From Aquimarina mytili (lineage in GTDB: Bacteria > Bacteroidota > Bacteroidia > Flavobacteriales > Flavobacteriaceae), in NCBI RefSeq assembly GCF_016735115.1, contig NZ_JAERQJ010000001.1, positions 310,001-374,000 on the forward strand: a stretch of DNA of 64,000 nt, written 5' to 3'. This document shows positions 9,191 to 17,867 of this stretch, piece after piece (the stretch's first letter is position 1; each line of letters begins with the position of its first letter). The notes below the pieces were generated by a model, which worked only from the letters and a program-made list of their open reading frames with translations, made no database searches and was not told the DNA's origin. A program made the translations under genes and the position numbers.

Positions 9191-9219
9191 AAGAAAGCAG
9201 CAACCTAGGTAACTGCTTT
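9191..9219 (-). terminator. Terminator for the minus-strand gene at 9245-9586
   Basis: A stem AAAGCAG (9194-9200) and CTGCTTT (9213-9219) surrounds a 12-base loop containing the palindrome CCTAGG. Read on the minus strand, the hairpin is followed by CTTTTTTT. It sits between convergent genes and fits best as the minus-strand terminator, since the plus-strand side has no U-tract. Confidence 0.7.
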
Positions 9220-9244
9220 ACTTGATAAGAATAATAAATTAGGA

Positions 9245-9586
9245 TTACGCTTCCTTGGGTTTTTTGATTTTTAGAATAAGTTTAAATATTCTGTTTTTGT
9301 TTTTTGAAGTATTGGATGCTATTTTTTTATAGTTTAATCTTGATTTCACATAATTAACTACTAATTCTTCTTTAGAATCAACGTTTAAAACCACGATTTC
9401 TCCTTTTACATTCAGAGTAAATTCAATATTGGCTTTAAGCTCTTCTTTTACTACTATTTCTGGGCTTTTTAAAAGAATAGCTACTTCGTTTCTTAGCTGT
9501 TGCTCTGAGCCAACAGGGCTGTTATTTGATGCAAATAATTGCCCGAATCCAAATACAAGTGCTAATAATACAGTGAATTTTTTCAT
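9245..9586 (-). CDS. Small exported protein of unknown function
   Basis: A 113-residue protein with a clear signal peptide (MKKF, hydrophobic core, cleavage near LFASN at about residue 20). The remainder alternates strands and helices, with LNVKGEIVVLNVD and a Lys-rich tail (ILKIKKPKEA). The strand pattern distantly recalls small TonB C-terminal-like domains of Flavobacteria, but I cannot assign a family. It is transcribed alone. A TACATTTG box on the minus strand (9637-9644) is a possible promoter -7 element. Confidence 0.65.
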   Translation of the reverse strand: MKKFTVLLALVFGFGQLFASNNSPVGSEQQLRNEVAILLKSPEIVVKEELKANIEFTLNVKGEIVVLNVDSKEELVVNYVKSRLNYKKIASNTSKNKNRIFKLILKIKKPKEA

Positions 9587-10030
9587 TTTTTTGTGTTTAA
9601 AGATTTGAGATGTTGTTTGTTTTAATTTTACAAGACAAATGTACCTTTAGAAACAAGAGTATTCGGTTTTATAGTTTTATTAGAATGTGTTGTTTCAATT
9701 ACGATTACGTTAAAATGAATGGGTTTTAACGTAAATTAAACTTTGAAGAAAAAATACTTTTCATATGTTTACTTTTCAGGAATGTATGCAGAAAAGGTAT
9801 TTGTGTAAAAGATTCTCAGATTTTAGACGCTGAGTATAGCTATTTTTCATTTTTTGAAGATGTTTTAATGTTAAGTAAAGGTTGTGTTATGGTTTTTCCA
9901 TAATGTGATATTTCGAGTTCAATAATATGAATTTCAGTATTTTACATTCTTTTTTGCTTTGTGGCGATTTTGCCGACTTTCTGATTTTTTTAATGTTTTA
10001 AATTCATACTATATACTCGATACTATTTAT
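9587..10030. other. Intergenic region between divergent genes
   Basis: No convincing gene. It contains a candidate minus-strand -7 box (9637-9644) and AT-rich sequence. The reading frame of the nitrilase extends back to a TTG at 9959, but the first ATG with family-like sequence is at 10031. Nothing else stands out. Confidence 0.4.
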
Positions 10031-10987
10031 ATGAAAGATCAATTATTGACAGTTGCATTAGCGCAAATTGCTCCGGTTTGGTTAAATAAAGTTCAAACGC
10101 TTAAAAAAATTGAAAACACAATTGAAGAAGCAGCTTTAAAGAAGGCAGAATTAATTGTTTTTGGAGAAGCACTATTGCCAGGATATCCCTTTTGGGTTGA
10201 GTTGACCAATGGGGCAAAGTTTAATAGCTCAATTCAAAAAGAGATACATGCGCATTATGCCCAAAATGCTATTGTAATTGAAAAAGGTGATCTAGATTCT
10301 GTTTGCGAACTTGCAGAAAAGCATCGTATGGCAATGTATTTGGGGATTATTGAACGACCATTAGATAGAGGAGGACATAGCTTATATGCATCCTTGGTTT
10401 ATATTAGTGAAATGGGCGAAATTAAATCTGTACACAGAAAGCTACAACCCACGTATGAAGAGCGATTGACCTGGTCCCCAGGAGATGGTAATGGGTTGTT
10501 GGTGCATCCCCTAAAGGCATTTACTGTTGGAGGTTTAAACTGCTGGGAAAATTGGATGCCTTTACCCAGAGCTGCTTTGTATGGACAGGGAGAAAATTTG
10601 CATATTTCTGTTTGGCCCGGAAGCGATTACAACACCAAGGATATTACCCGTTTTATTGCCAGAGAATCCCGTTCTTATGTGATTTCGGTATCTAGTTTAA
10701 TGAGGAAGGAAGATTTTCCGAAAGCAACGCCTCATCTCGATGAAATATTGAAAAAAGCTCCAGATATTTTGGGCAATGGTGGCTCTTGTATCGCAGGGCC
10801 AGATGGAGAATGGGTTTTAGAACCCGTTTTAAATACGGAAGGACTTTTGATCGAAACATTAGATTTTAATAGGGTATTGCAAGAACGACAAAATTTTGAT
10901 CCCGTAGGCCATTATTCAAGACCTGATGTAACTCAATTACATGTAAATCGTAAACGGCAAAGTACAGTTCGTTTTGAGAGCGAATAA
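10031..10987 (+). CDS. Nitrilase-branch carbon-nitrogen hydrolase
   Basis: A 318-residue cytoplasmic nitrilase-superfamily hydrolase. The catalytic triad is visible as Glu46 (FGEALLPGYP), Lys137 (HRKLQPTYEERLTW) and Cys171 (GGLNCWENWMP). The proline-tryptophan context around Cys171 is that of true nitrilases, which convert nitriles to carboxylic acids and ammonia, rather than of amidases. The substrate is unknown. I chose the ATG at 10031 because a possible TTG at 9959 would add 24 residues unlike family members. It is followed after 51 bases by the RluB-like gene, which has its own promoter. Confidence 0.85.
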   Translation: MKDQLLTVALAQIAPVWLNKVQTLKKIENTIEEAALKKAELIVFGEALLPGYPFWVELTNGAKFNSSIQKEIHAHYAQNAIVIEKGDLDSVCELAEKHRMAMYLGIIERPLDRGGHSLYASLVYISEMGEIKSVHRKLQPTYEERLTWSPGDGNGLLVHPLKAFTVGGLNCWENWMPLPRAALYGQGENLHISVWPGSDYNTKDITRFIARESRSYVISVSSLMRKEDFPKATPHLDEILKKAPDILGNGGSCIAGPDGEWVLEPVLNTEGLLIETLDFNRVLQERQNFDPVGHYSRPDVTQLHVNRKRQSTVRFESE

Positions 10988-10993
10988 TTAGTG

Positions 10994-11023
10994 TTGTACC
11001 TACGAAGTAATCAACTATCTTTG
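10994..11023 (+). promoter_or_regulatory. Bacteroidota promoter of the pseudouridine synthase gene
   Basis: TTG at 10994-10996 and TATCTTTG at 11016-11023 are separated by 19 bases, which matches the Bacteroidota -33/-7 layout. The -7 box lies 15 bases before the ATG at 11039, leaving a very short leader. Confidence 0.75.
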
Positions 11024-11038
11024 CACAAAATTTAAGAT

Positions 11039-11866
11039 ATGAGTCGTGGAGATAATTCCCGTGGAGGAAAAAGAAGTGGAAAATCAAGAGAAAAGTCTTT
11101 TGGTCGAAGTAATGCCCCTATCAAGAAGACGGCAAAGTCACCAAAAAAGATATCTGATTCTGATGAGATAAGGCTCAATAAATTTGTGGCTAATTCTGGT
11201 GTTTGTTCAAGAAGAGAAGCAGATTTGTACATCCAAACGGGTAGTGTATGGGTAAATGGGAAACCAGTAACCGAAATGGGTTACAAAGTAAAACTAACAG
11301 ATGAAGTAAAATTTGATGGTCGACTCATTACACCCGAGAAAAAAGAATATATTTTACTTAATAAACCTAAAGGTTTTGTTACTACGACAAGCCCAGAAAA
11401 GACCAAAACCGTGATGCATTTGGTAGCTAATGCTTCTAAAGCAAGATTAAAACCAGTAGGAAGATTAGAGCGCAATACAACAGGTTTGTTGCTTTTTACA
11501 AATGACGTAGATTTAGAAAAGAAACTCACACATCATAAAAGTGGTGTGCGTAAAATTTTTCATGTTGAATTAGATCGTAATTTAAAGTTCGAAGATCTTG
11601 AAAAAATCCAGAATGGAGTTAAGCTTCAGGAAGGGTTTATCCAAGTAGACGAGATTTCGTATATCGAAGGAGCCTCTAAAAATGAAATAGGAGTGCAGCT
11701 TCAGTCTTCAAAAAATAATATTATAACGAAACTTTTTGAACACCTTAATTATAGCGTGATCAAATTAGATCGAGTAATTTTTGGGGGATTAACTAAAAAG
11801 GATTTGCCTAGAGGACATTGGCGAAAACTTACAGAGCAGGAGGTGATTAATTTAAAAATGATGTAG
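11039..11866 (+). CDS. RsuA/RluB family pseudouridine synthase
   Basis: A 275-residue RNA-modifying enzyme. Residues 1-45 form a Lys/Arg/Ser-rich basic tail common in flavobacterial homologues. Then comes an S4 RNA-binding domain (IRLNKFVANSGVCSRREAD) and the catalytic domain with GRLERNTTGLLLFTND, which contains the catalytic Asp of the GRLDxxTxGLL motif replaced here by GRLERNTTGLL. The usual motif has Asp (GRLDR or GRLDK); Glu-Arg is seen in some Bacteroidota proteins, so the catalytic residue deserves a check. It overlaps the convergent mannosyltransferase gene by 20 bases. Confidence 0.88.
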   Translation: MSRGDNSRGGKRSGKSREKSFGRSNAPIKKTAKSPKKISDSDEIRLNKFVANSGVCSRREADLYIQTGSVWVNGKPVTEMGYKVKLTDEVKFDGRLITPEKKEYILLNKPKGFVTTTSPEKTKTVMHLVANASKARLKPVGRLERNTTGLLLFTNDVDLEKKLTHHKSGVRKIFHVELDRNLKFEDLEKIQNGVKLQEGFIQVDEISYIEGASKNEIGVQLQSSKNNIITKLFEHLNYSVIKLDRVIFGGLTKKDLPRGHWRKLTEQEVINLKMM

Positions 11867-13223
11867 TAGGAACTGATTTGGAAACCTTTGAGTTTTTATA
11901 AATTTCCCACCCTAAAACACTAAATACGATACCATATTCTAATCCAACCATCCAGAGATTTTCTTTGAAATCTGGATGAATATAGGCCGTATAGCTCAAG
12001 ATAATCACAAAAGACCATATCATAGGAAATTTATATCTGGTAAATACACATAGTGATAACGGTACGGCGATGTACCATGGATGTACAGTAGTAGACAAGA
12101 AGTAATAGGTACAAATACCTAAAACCATAGCTGTGATTAACTGTACGGTCGTTTTGTTTTGTCTAAAGAACGTTAGTCCAAGAAGTATAGTGATGGTAAC
12201 CAGGGGTAAAATCTTACCCGCAGTTTCAATAACATTCCATCCAACGATTTGATACCCAATCCAACGAATAATAAAGAAAATACTGGCGTTAAATTCAAAA
12301 TTCTGAAACCACAGCGTAATTGTTCTTTTAAAATTATGAAAGAATTCTCCCGAGAGGAATGGAGCAAAAGTCAGAAATACCGTAATAATAACAATACCGT
12401 AGAACATCATTAATTTTGGTAAGCTTCTTTTTTCACCCATAACAAACTTCTGGAAAAACAAGGGTAAGAATAATAACGGAATAAGTTTTACAGAAACCGA
12501 AAGTGCCAAAACAATAGCAGTCCAATACCAATATCCTTTTTGTAAAAGATATAGGGACCAGATGATAAAAAATACCATTACAGCTTCAAAATGGAGGTTG
12601 CCAGTGAGTTCTATTATAATAAAAGGATTCAGGATGTACCAAAAGATGTTTTTTACAGGAAGCTTAAGAGCTTCTAGTAACTTTTTTCCATAGAAAAAAG
12701 TACCAATATCAGCTAAAATGATAAGGACTCTAAATACCATTGCAGATCCTAAAATGCTTTTGCTTGCAAACAAAGCTGCAATAAAATAGCATAGTTGACT
12801 TATTGGAGGATAATTGGTGTAGTGGCTTCCATTTAATTGCCCCATACCATTATATAATTCCTGAGCTTGAGCAATAGGGGTATTGCCTTGTGCTACCCAT
12901 ACTTCTGGTAACGACAAATAAGGATTAAATCCTTCCAAAAGCATACGTCCATCCCATATAAATCGATAAAAATCTTGTGATAGGTTAGGGATTGCAAATA
13001 AGAATACAATTCGAAATAATAAAGCAGCAATGGCCAAAAGTTTCCAGTTGTCTGCGTTTTCTTGAATGATTTTATATGCGATAATAAATAAACCTGCCCA
13101 TAAGGTGATCATCTTAATAAAATCGGTGCGTTCTAACTGAAAAGCAAAGCTCCAATAAAAGAGTATACCAAGAAGGAGTAGTAATATGGAAAACCGGTTA
13201 TTTTTCCATACCTGTAACATCAT
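11847..13223 (-). CDS. Multi-spanning GT87-like mannosyltransferase
   Basis: A 458-residue integral membrane protein with about ten hydrophobic spans. An extracytoplasmic loop after the first spans contains the acidic motif FYRFIWDGRMLLEGFNPY, typical of GT-C glycosyltransferases that use polyprenol-phosphate sugars. Homologues are annotated as polyprenol-phosphate-mannose-dependent mannosyltransferases. It is the last gene of a four-gene operon with a DPM1-like enzyme that could make its donor. Its start shares a base with the stop of the gene upstream, and its 3' end overlaps the RluB-like gene tail to tail. Confidence 0.75.
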   Translation of the reverse strand: MMLQVWKNNRFSILLLLLGILFYWSFAFQLERTDFIKMITLWAGLFIIAYKIIQENADNWKLLAIAALLFRIVFLFAIPNLSQDFYRFIWDGRMLLEGFNPYLSLPEVWVAQGNTPIAQAQELYNGMGQLNGSHYTNYPPISQLCYFIAALFASKSILGSAMVFRVLIILADIGTFFYGKKLLEALKLPVKNIFWYILNPFIIIELTGNLHFEAVMVFFIIWSLYLLQKGYWYWTAIVLALSVSVKLIPLLFLPLFFQKFVMGEKRSLPKLMMFYGIVIITVFLTFAPFLSGEFFHNFKRTITLWFQNFEFNASIFFIIRWIGYQIVGWNVIETAGKILPLVTITILLGLTFFRQNKTTVQLITAMVLGICTYYFLSTTVHPWYIAVPLSLCVFTRYKFPMIWSFVIILSYTAYIHPDFKENLWMVGLEYGIVFSVLGWEIYKNSKVSKSVPTTSFLN

Positions 13224-14695
13224 TATATTTTGGAAGTAACAGATTTAAGAAAAACGAACCCAAACCCTAAGAATAACATAATATGAAATAGGAACAACCC
13301 AAAGTCTTGTAATTTGAATGCGCTATATAAAGCAAAACCAAAATATCCCATTAATAGAGCTTCAATAATAGTATTTCCTGAGATGTTTTTGCTTACATAT
13401 TTATTGCCTTTCCAGGAGTCTTTTAAGGTATTTATATTAAATTTAGGAGTACGAACAAATTCGCTTTTCTTACCAAAATGGCCTTCAAGTACCGCCATAG
13501 AATTATGTACAGAGAATCCCATTGCAATTGAAAAAAATGTAAAGAACATTTTAATATACTCCATAAAGTTCCAGAATCCCTTACCGTGTATTTTTTTAAA
13601 CGTATGCCAATAACAAAAGAAAAAGATAACAGTACTTAATGCAAAAAATGCTATAACGTTAAAATACCAGCTAAACATTGGATTACTGTTCTTAATGTAC
13701 ATAACTGGTACACTTAGTACAGCAACTAACAATACTAATAAGAACATACTACTATTCAATAAGTGAAAGAAGCTATGAAACTTTGTTTTAAAAGGTACAG
13801 ATTTGTCTTTAAGTAGTTTCCAGTACAGTTTCTGGAAATTTTCGGCAGCACCCTTATTCCATCTAAATTGTTGTGATCTTGCGGCACTTATTACTACAGG
13901 TAGCTCTGCAGGGGTTTCGACCTCTTCAAGGTATTTGAATTTCCACTTCTTAAGTTGTGCACGGTAGCTAAGGTCTAGATCTTCGGTTAGCGTATCTCCT
14001 TGCCAGTTTCCAGCATCTTCGATACATGTTTTTCTCCAAACACCGGCGGTACCGTTAAAATTAATGAAATGATCTTTATAATTACGACCCACTTGTTCCA
14101 TGGTAAAATGGAAATCCAGAGCAAATGCCTGAATTTTGGTTAGCATAGAATAATCTCTATTGATATGGCCCCATCGCGTTTGTACAACTCCTATGTTCTC
14201 ATCTTTGAAATAAGGAATGGTTTGTAGTAACCACTTTTTACCGGGAAGAAAATCTGCATCAAAAATGGCTACGTATTCTCCTTTGGCTATTTTTAACCCT
14301 TCTTTTAAGGCTCCAGCTTTAAAACCAGTACGATCTTCTCGACGTATATGTTTAATATCTAAACCTGTTTTTTGAAGTTTTTCGATATGAGCAGCTGTAC
14401 TAATTACAGATTCATCTGTAGAATCATCTAAGACTTGTATTTCTAACTTGTCTTTAGGGTATTCTAGTTCTGCAATGTTGTCGAGTAAACGATCCATTAC
14501 ATATAGTTCATTAAATACGGGTAACTGGATCGTTACTTGTGGAATCTCTACTTGTTTAGAAAAATCAAAAGTGGGTGAATTGTCAGGTTGCTTTCGGGCT
14601 TTCAGGTAATTAACAAGCAGATTCAGTTGAGCCAGACTATACATAAATATGATTAGTAGGGCTAATGTGTAGGTTATGATGATAGCAATATCCAT
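13223..14695 (-). CDS. Processive GT2 glycosyltransferase, cellulose-synthase-like
   Basis: A 490-residue membrane glycosyltransferase. After an N-terminal span, a GT-A domain has QVLDDSTDES, IFDADFLPG (the DxD metal site), TEDLDLSYR (catalytic base region) and QQFRWNKGA (the QxxRW motif of processive enzymes). Four or five membrane spans follow. This layout resembles glucomannan or cellulose synthase-like enzymes that polymerise and export a beta-glycan. It overlaps both neighbours by one base, so the three transferases are translationally coupled and probably build one glycan. Confidence 0.82.
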   Translation of the reverse strand: MDIAIIITYTLALLIIFMYSLAQLNLLVNYLKARKQPDNSPTFDFSKQVEIPQVTIQLPVFNELYVMDRLLDNIAELEYPKDKLEIQVLDDSTDESVISTAAHIEKLQKTGLDIKHIRREDRTGFKAGALKEGLKIAKGEYVAIFDADFLPGKKWLLQTIPYFKDENIGVVQTRWGHINRDYSMLTKIQAFALDFHFTMEQVGRNYKDHFINFNGTAGVWRKTCIEDAGNWQGDTLTEDLDLSYRAQLKKWKFKYLEEVETPAELPVVISAARSQQFRWNKGAAENFQKLYWKLLKDKSVPFKTKFHSFFHLLNSSMFLLVLLVAVLSVPVMYIKNSNPMFSWYFNVIAFFALSTVIFFFCYWHTFKKIHGKGFWNFMEYIKMFFTFFSIAMGFSVHNSMAVLEGHFGKKSEFVRTPKFNINTLKDSWKGNKYVSKNISGNTIIEALLMGYFGFALYSAFKLQDFGLFLFHIMLFLGFGFVFLKSVTSKI

Positions 14696-15387
14696 TATGA
14701 AAAGCTATATTTAAAAATCCAACTTAAAATCTTAATGCCTGCAAATATAGCACCTTTTATGGTTCCTGAAACTTTTGAGACGCCAATTCTCTTTTTGTAA
14801 TGCACAGGTACTTCGGTATAACTATAACGTTTCCTTAACACTTTTAACTGCATTTCTACAGTCCAACCATAGGTTTTATCGACCATTCCCAAGGATAGGA
14901 GCTTATCATATTTAATCGCTCTAAAGGGACCTAAATCTGTAAATTTAGCACCAAAAAAAAGTTTCATTAGGTTGGTGGCTAGCCAATTTCCAAAAATTTG
15001 AGGAAATGTCATAGAACCAGGTTCTCTAAGTCGCTTTACCCTAGATCCTATTACAAGATCAGTACCATTATTTATGATTGGGTTGACAATATGGGTAAGT
15101 TCTGAAGGATAGTCGCTATAGTCACCATCCAGAAATACAATGATATCCGGCTTAACGTCTTTAGAAGCAATATAATCCATACCTTTTAGACATGCATAAC
15201 CATACCCTTTTTGCTTTTCTTGCAATACAGTTGCTCCTGCCTGTCTTGCAACATCCTCTGTATTATCCGTAGAATTATTACTCACGACTATAATTTCAGA
15301 AACTGCGTCAGGAATTTCTTTAATGACATGAGCTATAGATTCTTCTTCATTAAAAGCAGGTATGATAACGTTTATGATTGGAGGCAT
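14695..15387 (-). CDS. DPM1-like GT2 glycosyltransferase
   Basis: A 230-residue soluble or peripheral GT2 enzyme: IIPAFNEEESI at residues 8-18, VVSNNSTDNT, VFLDGDYSDYPSE (DxD site) and TDLGPFRAI. This is the dolichol/polyprenol-phosphate mannose (or glucose) synthase pattern. It would transfer a hexose from a nucleotide sugar to a polyprenyl phosphate, providing the donor for the GT-C enzyme encoded two genes on. Its start codon directly follows the stop of the upstream MORN-like gene. Confidence 0.85.
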   Translation of the reverse strand: MPPIINVIIPAFNEEESIAHVIKEIPDAVSEIIVVSNNSTDNTEDVARQAGATVLQEKQKGYGYACLKGMDYIASKDVKPDIIVFLDGDYSDYPSELTHIVNPIINNGTDLVIGSRVKRLREPGSMTFPQIFGNWLATNLMKLFFGAKFTDLGPFRAIKYDKLLSLGMVDKTYGWTVEMQLKVLRKRYSYTEVPVHYKKRIGVSKVSGTIKGAIFAGIKILSWIFKYSFS

Positions 15388-15870
15388 TTATAAGGAAGCA
15401 TTAGGGTTGTCTCTTTTAAAACTGAAGATGTCGGTCCATTCACCGGTTTTTTGATTATTGATATATCGTTCTGCTTTAAAAAGCTTATTGTTTTTATACA
15501 AAAGACAATACCCTTCTTTTTTATTGTTTTGATATTGATACTTTCGTGTTATTCCTGTCGCAATATCGTAAATAATCCACCATTTTTCGGCTTTATCATT
15601 TATAAAATGCCCTTCTTTAAGTAATTTTCCTTTTTCAGAATAGAAATACCAGTATCCATTCTTTTTATTATTCTTAAAATGTCCTTCGTGCGATATAGTA
15701 CCATTGGTATGATAGAAATGCCAAAAGTCAACTTTAGTTTCTCCAGTTTTCCAACCTTCTGCTTTTAGTACATTATTTGGATAATACTCATAATGATATT
15801 TTTTTTGAGATAAGATCGGATTAGTTGAAAATACTAATATCAGAATTAGAATAGATAATTTTTGGATCAT
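15388..15870 (-). CDS. Exported MORN-type repeat protein
   Basis: A 160-residue protein with a signal peptide (hydrophobic residues 6-20). At least four tandem units of about 22-23 residues follow the MORN/YwqK pattern, for example YYPNNVLKAEGWKTGE, HTNGTISHEGHFKNNKKNGY and SEKGKLLKEGHFINDKAE. Such repeats form beta-hairpin sheets. The role is unknown. It is the first gene of the glycosyltransferase operon, with no gap to the next gene. Confidence 0.75.
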   Translation of the reverse strand: MIQKLSILILILVFSTNPILSQKKYHYEYYPNNVLKAEGWKTGETKVDFWHFYHTNGTISHEGHFKNNKKNGYWYFYSEKGKLLKEGHFINDKAEKWWIIYDIATGITRKYQYQNNKKEGYCLLYKNNKLFKAERYINNQKTGEWTDIFSFKRDNPNASL

Positions 15871-16207
15871 GGTAATTGATTTGTATGCTGCTTTAGACGA
15901 ACAATAGTATTCAAACTAACATTTTTTACTCGATAATAGAGATTTAAATGCTCCTAGGCTTACCTCGAAATCAAAATTATTTTCCAGCTAATGTCTTGCG
16001 GACTTGCCCCGAGGTAGTTTACTATAAAAAATCATATTATGTTGTACGATCAACTTCAATAGGTTTTTTAAAGCAATTTCCCGAGTAAAATTGGCTCCGT
16101 AGTGCTTGGAGAAGGATTTTCCCGGGTAAAATTGGCTTCGCAGTGCTTTAAGAAGGATTTTCCTCGGGAAAATTAAATTCTTTGGTTCTTTTTAGATAAA
16201 AACAGGA
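15871..16207. repeat. Intergenic region with two 41-bp direct repeats
   Basis: No gene is seen. Two near-identical 41-base units start at 16077 and 16118, sharing TTTCCCG, GTAAAATTGGCT and AGTGCTT, then AGAAGGAT. A shortened third start (TTTTCCTCGGGAAAATT) follows at 16159-16175 and is itself nearly palindromic. Further left, TACCTCG (15961-15967) and CGAGGTA (16010-16016) form a distant inverted pair. The stretch looks like a decaying repeat element between two minus-strand units. Confidence 0.6.
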
Positions 16208-17806
16208 TTATTTTTTATTCACATAATCCATAAGGTCTACATCATTTCCTAATAAAATTTCATTAGAACTTATTCTTCCGTCTAGTTTATCATTTTCTAA
16301 TTTAAGCACGCCTCTTGGGCATACTGCAGAACAAATACCGCAACCTACACAACTTGATCGAACTATATTTTCGCCTTTCTGTGCATAAGCACGAACATCG
16401 ATTCCCATTTCACAATAGGTAGAGCAGTTACCGCATGAGATACATTGCCCCCCGTTGGTGGTGATTCTAAATTTTGAAAATAATCGCTGTTGAAAACCAA
16501 GGATAGCGGCCATAGGGCAACCAAAACGGCACCATGCTCTGTTTCCTAGAATTGGATAAAAACCAGTACCGATTACTCCAGAAAATATAGATCCAATGGC
16601 AAATCCATAAGAAGATCGAAGAGTTTCGGCCTTTAGAAAGAATATTTTACCGGTATCACCAAAAACATGTATGCCTATTAATAAAGCAATAACAACAAAA
16701 TATCCAACAGCTCCGTATTTGGCATCTTTACCTAATTCTTTTCTTTTAAAAATCATAACACCTGCAAAAATGAAAGTAAGAAAACCGGCTACACTCATCA
16801 AAAATACATCTTTGGTAAGCCAATATTTATTGGGATCATATCCCAGATAGGTATATACTACTGCGGTTGTCATTACAACTGCAAAAACCAGCACGGTATG
16901 GATCAGCCAACGCTCAAGTCTCCAGGCACTTAGTTTTTTGCTTGATAATTGTCGGAATGAGTCTCCTGCAGTTTCGGCTAAACCTCCACAACCACAAACC
17001 CAAGAGCAGTACCATCGTTTTCCAAATTTATAGGTTAGAATAGGGGTGATAATAAAAATTGAAGCTACTCCAAAAATCAATAAAGCTAACCCGATATTGC
17101 CGGCATTGATAAATTCATCAATTCTATATTGTTCAAAATTGTAATAATTAAGAGGCCAAACATTTTTCAAATCATAATAGGGTAATTTGAATGTGTCAGA
17201 ATTTAATCTGGCCATAAATTCTGGGATAAGAAATGCAAATCCCAATTGAAAAAACATAACAGAAACCGTTCGTATCTGTTGGTATCTATTATGTCTATAT
17301 TTTAAAATAAATTTATATCCAAATGCGATTATGGCAATCGTATATAATGTTCCATATACAAACCATTGACTAGCAGGATTACCACTTAGCAACCTACTCA
17401 AAGGATCAAAAAGTGCGACTAAGCCTGTGTTAGCTTCTCCATTGGTTCCTAAACCTAATAGATCGGCATAAAAGTACAAGACTATATAGAATGCAGTTAG
17501 TCCAACCCCGGTAAGCCATCCTAAGACTCCACGAGATGATATAGATTTAAACCAAACCTGATCATTTTTAATCCCTTCATGTTTTGTAAGGTAGGCATCA
17601 TTGGCATATAGAATTGTACCAACAGTGATTAATCCCAGGGATATAGTTAAAAATGCTCCTTGATTAGGTAAGTTGGTATTAAAAAGTGCCAAAGCCAATA
17701 TAAAAAGGCCAATAAAACCAATAGCCAACGCTATTTTTTGTTTTGTCGAAATCCCGTTGGCATCAGGACTGGCTAGAGACATGCTATGATTTAATTTATT
17801 GCTCAT
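16208..17806 (-). CDS. Membrane polyferredoxin (NapH/NosR/CcoG-like)
   Basis: A 532-residue protein with about ten membrane spans. Paired cysteine clusters lie at the membrane edge (WYCSWVCGCGG and AWCRFGCPM, the CxxxC pattern of NapH/NosR). A C-terminal domain binds two [4Fe-4S] clusters (CISCGNCSTYCEMG and CVGCGICSAVCPRG). These proteins carry electrons across or along the membrane. The gene lies 61 bases after the FAD oxidoreductase gene on the same strand, which suggests that it passes electrons to or from that enzyme. The terminal acceptor is not evident. Confidence 0.85.
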   Translation of the reverse strand: MSNKLNHSMSLASPDANGISTKQKIALAIGFIGLFILALALFNTNLPNQGAFLTISLGLITVGTILYANDAYLTKHEGIKNDQVWFKSISSRGVLGWLTGVGLTAFYIVLYFYADLLGLGTNGEANTGLVALFDPLSRLLSGNPASQWFVYGTLYTIAIIAFGYKFILKYRHNRYQQIRTVSVMFFQLGFAFLIPEFMARLNSDTFKLPYYDLKNVWPLNYYNFEQYRIDEFINAGNIGLALLIFGVASIFIITPILTYKFGKRWYCSWVCGCGGLAETAGDSFRQLSSKKLSAWRLERWLIHTVLVFAVVMTTAVVYTYLGYDPNKYWLTKDVFLMSVAGFLTFIFAGVMIFKRKELGKDAKYGAVGYFVVIALLIGIHVFGDTGKIFFLKAETLRSSYGFAIGSIFSGVIGTGFYPILGNRAWCRFGCPMAAILGFQQRLFSKFRITTNGGQCISCGNCSTYCEMGIDVRAYAQKGENIVRSSCVGCGICSAVCPRGVLKLENDKLDGRISSNEILLGNDVDLMDYVNKK

Positions 17807-17830
17807 TATTTTATCTTTTTTTCAGACTTT

Positions 17831-17848
17831 ATAGGTTTTAAAACCTAT
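17831..17848. promoter_or_regulatory. Perfect 18-bp palindrome between redox genes
   Basis: ATAGGTTTTAAAACCTAT reads identically on both strands and lies in the 61-base gap between the FAD oxidoreductase and polyferredoxin genes. No U-tract follows on the minus strand, so it is not a standard terminator. It could be an operator, an mRNA-processing hairpin or a relic of the AATAGGTT-type repeats seen near position 1340. Confidence 0.5.
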
Positions 17849-17867
17849 TATGCCTAAGTATTATATT

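Noticed and set aside
9959-10030. TTG start extending the nitrilase by 24 residues
   Set aside because: The added residues are aromatic-rich and do not match family starts, while the ATG at 10031 gives a normal nitrilase N-terminus.
11847-11866. Assembly error because two genes overlap at their ends
   Set aside because: Both proteins have complete C-termini, and a 20-base tail-to-tail overlap is ordinary in compact genomes.
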